This document shows positions 28,532-31,694 of a stretch of DNA of 31,694 bases, in pieces. Both the position numbers and the translations under genes were made by a program. Under the pieces are notes generated by a model. That model ran no database searches, was not told where the DNA came from, and saw only the letters and a program-made list of their open reading frames with translations. The stretch is from contig JABXHG010000582.1 of the NCBI GenBank assembly GCA_013393545.1, positions 1 to 31,694 of the forward strand. The letters are read 5' to 3'. How positions within the stretch are numbered: position 1 is the first letter of the stretch; every line of letters starts with the position of its first letter. The stretch comes from Alteromonadaceae bacterium (GTDB lineage: Bacteria; Pseudomonadota; Gammaproteobacteria; Pseudomonadales; Oleiphilaceae).

Positions 28532-29236
28532 TCAGGTAGCCCGCTGAAGCAGCAGGTTCCGGATGTGGCCGATAGCCCGGGTCGGGTTCAGACCCTTCGG
28601 ACAAACACTAACACAGTTCATGATGCCGCGGCAGCGGAAAACACTGAACGGATCGTCCAGGTTTGCCAGACGCTCAGGTTGCGCGGTATCCCGGCTGTCC
28701 GCCAGGAAACGGTACGCCTGCAGCAGGCCAGCCGGACCGATGAACTTGTCCGGATTCCACCAGAACGAAGGACAGGAAGTGGAGCAGCATGCACACAGAA
28801 TACACTCGTACAGACCGTCCAGCTTTTCCCGGTCTTCCGGGGTTTGCAGGCGCTCGATGGCCGGAGCCGGCGTGTCGTTGATCAGGTACGGCGTGACCTT
28901 CTCGTACTGGCGATAGAACAGGTTCATATCGACCACCAGATCACGAATCACCGGCAGACCCGGCAGCGGGCGCAGAACAATCTTGTTGTTCTTGGCCACT
29001 TCCGATACCGGAGTGATGCACGCCAGACCGTTCTTGCCGTTCATGTTCATGCCGTCGGAGCCACAAACACCTTCGCGGCAGGAACGACGATAGGCCATGG
29101 ACGGATCTTTTTCCTTGATGAGGTTCAGCACATCAAGAACCATCAGATCCTTGCCTTCCGGAATATCGACCTCTACGTCCTGCATGTAAGGGGCGTTATC
29201 AGTTTCCGGGTTGTAGCGATAAAGGCTTACCAACAT
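28532..29236 (-). CDS. sdhB: Succinate dehydrogenase iron-sulfur subunit
   Basis: SdhB passes electrons from the flavin of SdhA to ubiquinone through three Fe-S clusters. The 234-aa product has the N-terminal ferredoxin domain with SCREGVCGSDG and CITP (C53, C58, C73 plus Asp61, as in E. coli). The C-terminal domain holds two cluster motifs, CILCACCSTSCPSFWW (145-160) and CRGIMNCVSVCPKGLNP (202-218). The residue after C202 is Arg203, where E. coli has the quinone-site His207; I cannot tell whether this is usual in this lineage. It lies 14 bases after sdhA and ends the sdhCDAB block. Confidence 0.96.
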   Translation of the reverse strand: MLVSLYRYNPETDNAPYMQDVEVDIPEGKDLMVLDVLNLIKEKDPSMAYRRSCREGVCGSDGMNMNGKNGLACITPVSEVAKNNKIVLRPLPGLPVIRDLVVDMNLFYRQYEKVTPYLINDTPAPAIERLQTPEDREKLDGLYECILCACCSTSCPSFWWNPDKFIGPAGLLQAYRFLADSRDTAQPERLANLDDPFSVFRCRGIMNCVSVCPKGLNPTRAIGHIRNLLLQRAT

Positions 29237-29250
29237 CTTCTCTATCCCCC

Positions 29251-31023
29251 TTAGTAAGTCCGCACTTTCGGCTCGAAGGTCGGCACGGTCTTCGGCGCGA
29301 AATTCACGTCACGCTTGCCAACGCGCTTATCGAGCGGGAAGTACATGGAGTGCTTCAGCCAGTTCTCGTCGTCACGCTCGGTGAAGTCGTTACGGGCGTG
29401 GGCACCACGGCTTTCTTTACGCGCGGCGGCGGAAATCGCAGTCGCCAGGGCAACCTCGTACAGGTTGTCCAGCTCCAGCGCTTCGATGCGGGCGGTGTTG
29501 AAGGCACTGCTGGTGTCGGCCGGTTTGGTTTTGGTAACACGCTGACCAAGGGCTTCCAGCTTCTGGGGGCCTTCTTCCATGATCTTGCCGTCAGGGAATA
29601 CACCGAAGTACGGCTGCATGCAGGCCTGCAGGTCCTTACGAACCTCAGCCACGCTCTCGCCTTCTTTGGCGCTGTCCAGACGATCCAGACGGGCCATGGC
29701 GTTCTTGATGTCTTCTTCGGACGCTTCGTCTACTTCAACGCCGCCGCGAAGCTGCCCTTCAATGTGCAGACCAGCCGCACGACCGAAGACCACCAGATCC
29801 AGCAGCGAGTTACCGCCCAGGCGGTTGGCACCGCGTACGGATACCCAGGCTGCTGCGCCACTGGCGACGAGACCCGGGATCGGCCGAACGTTGCCGTTTT
29901 CGTCCTGGGTCAGCGCCTGGCCGCCCACATTGGTCGGAATACCGCCCATGATGCAGCGACAGGCCGGCACGACCGGGATCGGCTCTTCCACCGGACCCAC
30001 GTGTCCGAAGGTGCGGGACAGGACACAGATGAGCGGCAGACGCAGGTTCAGAGATACTTCACCCAGATGATCCAGCTTCAGCAGTACGTGATCCTTCTCG
30101 GGGCCACAACCACGGCCTTCCAGGATTTCGATAACCATGGAGCGGGCTACAACGTCACGACCGGCCAGGTCTTTGGCGGTCGGAGCGTAACGCTCCATTA
30201 CGCGCTCGCCTTCGGAGTTGATCAGGTAACCACCCTCACCACGACAGCCTTCGGTTACCAGCGTGCCAGCACCGTGAATACCGGTCGGATGGAACTGCCC
30301 CATTTCCATTTCCTGAACCGGGAAGCCGGCGCGCAGCGCCATGCCAATGCCGTCACCGGTGTTGATCAGGGCGTTGGTGGTGGAGGAGTAGATACGGCCA
30401 GCGCCACCAGTAGCCAGAACCGTGGCCTTGGACTTGATGTAGCAAACGTCACCGGTTTCGATCTCAATACCAACAACACCTACCACTTCGCCTTTGCCGT
30501 TCTTGACCAGATCGACAGCGTACCACTCGTTCAAGAAGGAAGTGCCGCCTTTCAGGTTGGCCTGGTACAGGGTGTGCAGCAGGGCGTGACCGGTACGGTC
30601 TGCGGCGGCACAGGTACGAGCGGCCTGAGTGGGGTTGTCCGGACCCTTGGACTGACCACCGAACGGACGCTGATAGATGCGGCCCTGCTCGGTGCGGGAG
30701 AACGGCAAGCCCATGTGCTCGAGCTCAAATACGGCCTGGGGGCCGACGGAACACATGTACTCGATCGCGTCCTGGTCACCGATATAGTCGGAGCCCTTGA
30801 CGGTATCGTACATGCGCCAGCGCCAGTCATCATTCGGATCGGCACTGGCGATCGCACAGGTAATACCACCCTGGGCGGACACTGTGTGCGAACGAGTCGG
30901 AAAAACCTTCGTGATACATGCAGTATTGACGCCGGACTCAGTCAGCTGCAGCGCGGCACGCATGCCTGCACCACCACCGCCAATAACAATCGCGTCGTAA
31001 GACATGGTTTTGATGTTAGCCAT
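29251..31023 (-). CDS. sdhA: Succinate dehydrogenase flavoprotein subunit
   Basis: SdhA oxidises succinate to fumarate on covalently bound FAD. The 590-aa frame is complete and starts four bases after sdhD ends. FAD motif [17 protein letters not shown], flavinylated His46 in [13 protein letters not shown], His245 (QFHPTGI), catalytic Arg289 ([10 protein letters not shown]) and Arg401 ([12 protein letters not shown]) are present. Residues 322-397 are strikingly non-consensus. The dicarboxylate-binding His of PTCHYMMGG (E. coli His354) is Arg356 in PACRCIMGG. The FAD-contacting AVGE is ASGA (387-390), and VSVHGANRL is VSVRGANRL. Trp of EMWQFHP is Gly242. As written the enzyme might be inactive, although frame and flanks are perfect. 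Sequence error in this stretch is a serious possibility. Confidence 0.94.
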   Translation of the reverse strand: MANIKTMSYDAIVIGGGGAGMRAALQLTESGVNTACITKVFPTRSHTVSAQGGITCAIASADPNDDWRWRMYDTVKGSDYIGDQDAIEYMCSVGPQAVFELEHMGLPFSRTEQGRIYQRPFGGQSKGPDNPTQAARTCAAADRTGHALLHTLYQANLKGGTSFLNEWYAVDLVKNGKGEVVGVVGIEIETGDVCYIKSKATVLATGGAGRIYSSTTNALINTGDGIGMALRAGFPVQEMEMGQFHPTGIHGAGTLVTEGCRGEGGYLINSEGERVMERYAPTAKDLAGRDVVARSMVIEILEGRGCGPEKDHVLLKLDHLGEVSLNLRLPLICVLSRTFGHVGPVEEPIPVVPACRCIMGGIPTNVGGQALTQDENGNVRPIPGLVASGAAAWVSVRGANRLGGNSLLDLVVFGRAAGLHIEGQLRGGVEVDEASEEDIKNAMARLDRLDSAKEGESVAEVRKDLQACMQPYFGVFPDGKIMEEGPQKLEALGQRVTKTKPADTSSAFNTARIEALELDNLYEVALATAISAAARKESRGAHARNDFTERDDENWLKHSMYFPLDKRVGKRDVNFAPKTVPTFEPKVRTY

Positions 31024-31026
31024 CTA

Positions 31027-31371
31027 TTAAAGCCCCCAAAGAATCTGAATGCCCCAGATCAGGTACACGAACATCACGAGACCGCACAAAGCCTGCACCA
31101 GAAAACGCGGCAGAGTAGCTTTGATGTAATCGGTGGTGACTGTCCAGAGACCTACCCATGCGTGCGCGCCAAGAGAAAGAAGCGCCAGCAGAGTGAAAAT
31201 CCGGAACCAGGTCTGATCAAACATTGCGTTCCAGGATTCATAGTTCACGTCGGTGAACAACATGAACGCCAGAAGGAACAATGTGTATGCGGCGAGTACG
31301 TAGGCAGTGACCCGCTGGATCATCCAATCAAATACGCCACTGCGACCGAGGTTAGTTACGCTGCTTACCAT
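31027..31371 (-). CDS. sdhD: Succinate dehydrogenase membrane anchor SdhD
   Basis: SdhD with SdhC anchors the enzyme in the inner membrane and forms the ubiquinone site. The 114-aa product has three predicted membrane helices (about 17-38, 54-77 and 90-112). It has the conserved SLGAHAWVGLWTVTTDYIK segment, whose Asp-Tyr corresponds to the quinone-site pair in E. coli SdhD. The start overlaps the end of sdhC by seven bases (ATG within the sdhC Trp-stop region), implying translational coupling. Confidence 0.93.
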   Translation of the reverse strand: MVSSVTNLGRSGVFDWMIQRVTAYVLAAYTLFLLAFMLFTDVNYESWNAMFDQTWFRIFTLLALLSLGAHAWVGLWTVTTDYIKATLPRFLVQALCGLVMFVYLIWGIQILWGL

Positions 31372-31694
31372 ACCCAGACTCCTGCCAGAAGGATGAGAAT
31401 TACTGAAACCACGATGGTGATTTTGGCGGCGGCACGGCCACTTTGCAGCTCTTCACCGACGCCCATGTCCATAAGCAGGTGCTTGATACCCGCAACCAGG
31501 TGGTAAAGCAGAGCAGACAAAATGCCCCAGGTGATCAGCTTGGCAAGGAAGCTGTCCAGCAGTCCACTTACCCGATTAAAGCCACTTTCTCCTGACAGGG
31601 AGAGCTCCAGTCCGTACAACAGGAAAGCAACACCAACGAAAACGATGATGCCACTGATCCGGTGCAGGATCGAAGTAATGGCTGGCAGCGGGAA
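31365..31694 (-). CDS. sdhC: Succinate dehydrogenase cytochrome b556 subunit SdhC (5' end outside window)
   Basis: The frame is open to the right edge, so the first residues are missing; 109 residues are visible. ITSILHRISGIIVFVG carries the conserved Ser and His-Arg of the quinone site. YHLVAGIKHLLMDMG contains the heme b axial histidine (E. coli His84). Three membrane helices can be recognised. This is the first gene of sdhCDAB; the promoter and start are beyond the window. Confidence 0.92.
   Translation of the reverse strand, partial: FPLPAITSILHRISGIIVFVGVAFLLYGLELSLSGESGFNRVSGLLDSFLAKLITWGILSALLYHLVAGIKHLLMDMGVGEELQSGRAAAKITIVVSVILILLAGVWVW

Noticed and set aside
29821..30063. Diversity-generating retroelement variable region in sdhA
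   Set aside because: The apparent adenine bias rests on remembered consensus. No template repeat or reverse transcriptase is in the window and sdhA is not a plausible target; error or decay is more likely.
29350..31506. 718-codon plus-strand frame antisense to sdhA, sdhD and sdhC
   Set aside because: It crosses three well-supported genes and has no recognisable motif; long antisense frames are common opposite high-bias housekeeping genes.

Overview
The window looks like chromosome of a Marinobacter-type marine gammaproteobacterium. This rests on gene order and protein character (sdhCDAB-sucAB-lpd-sucCD, smc-zipA-ligA, trpS-scpA-scpB-rluB, cheVR next to flgA-flgMN, with sigma-54 and sigma-28 type promoters as in Pseudomonas-like flagellar cascades), not on a database match. 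Apart from the extreme left end it is mostly core housekeeping DNA. I did not find a convincing undescribed system.

Left end (1 to about 1000): the N-terminal part of a tyrosine-type integrase runs off the left edge. It is transcribed away from a tRNA-Ser(GGA) gene whose 3' end faces it. This is the usual geometry of a genomic island or prophage inserted in a tRNA gene, with the island body outside the window. The spacer holds a nested inverted repeat and short direct repeats, and the tRNA acceptor stem carries an A:G mismatch on its 3' strand.

1.1-5.3 kb, flagella and chemotaxis: a small hypothetical protein with its own terminator, then cheV-cheR on the minus strand, and divergently flgA, flgM and flgN. 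A sigma-54-like promoter precedes flgA and a near-perfect sigma-28 promoter precedes flgM.

5.4-8.6 kb, plus strand: a periplasmic cyclophilin, the bifunctional tRNA-modification enzyme MnmC, and a CBS-pair protein.

8.6-19.0 kb, chromosome maintenance: ligA, zipA and smc on the minus strand, then a divergent diguanylate cyclase, then rluB, scpB and scpA on the minus strand. All three subunits of the SMC-ScpAB condensin lie within about 7.2 kb. trpS (19.1-20.3 kb) heads the trpS-scpA-scpB-rluB operon from a clear promoter. Its product carries a cysteine array typical of [4Fe-4S] tryptophanyl-tRNA synthetases.

20.4-31.7 kb, TCA cycle, all minus strand: sdhC (partial), sdhD, sdhA, sdhB, sucA, sucB, lpd, sucC and sucD, ending in a strong bidirectional terminator. 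Together they encode succinate dehydrogenase, 2-oxoglutarate dehydrogenase with its E3, and succinyl-CoA synthetase. This part has oddities worth checking: the expected sucA start, with its Shine-Dalgarno, is one base out of frame; sdhA has a cluster of changes at active-site positions; and sucB has Gly-to-Cys changes in a conserved motif. They look more like sequence error or local decay than biology, but only reads or resequencing can decide.
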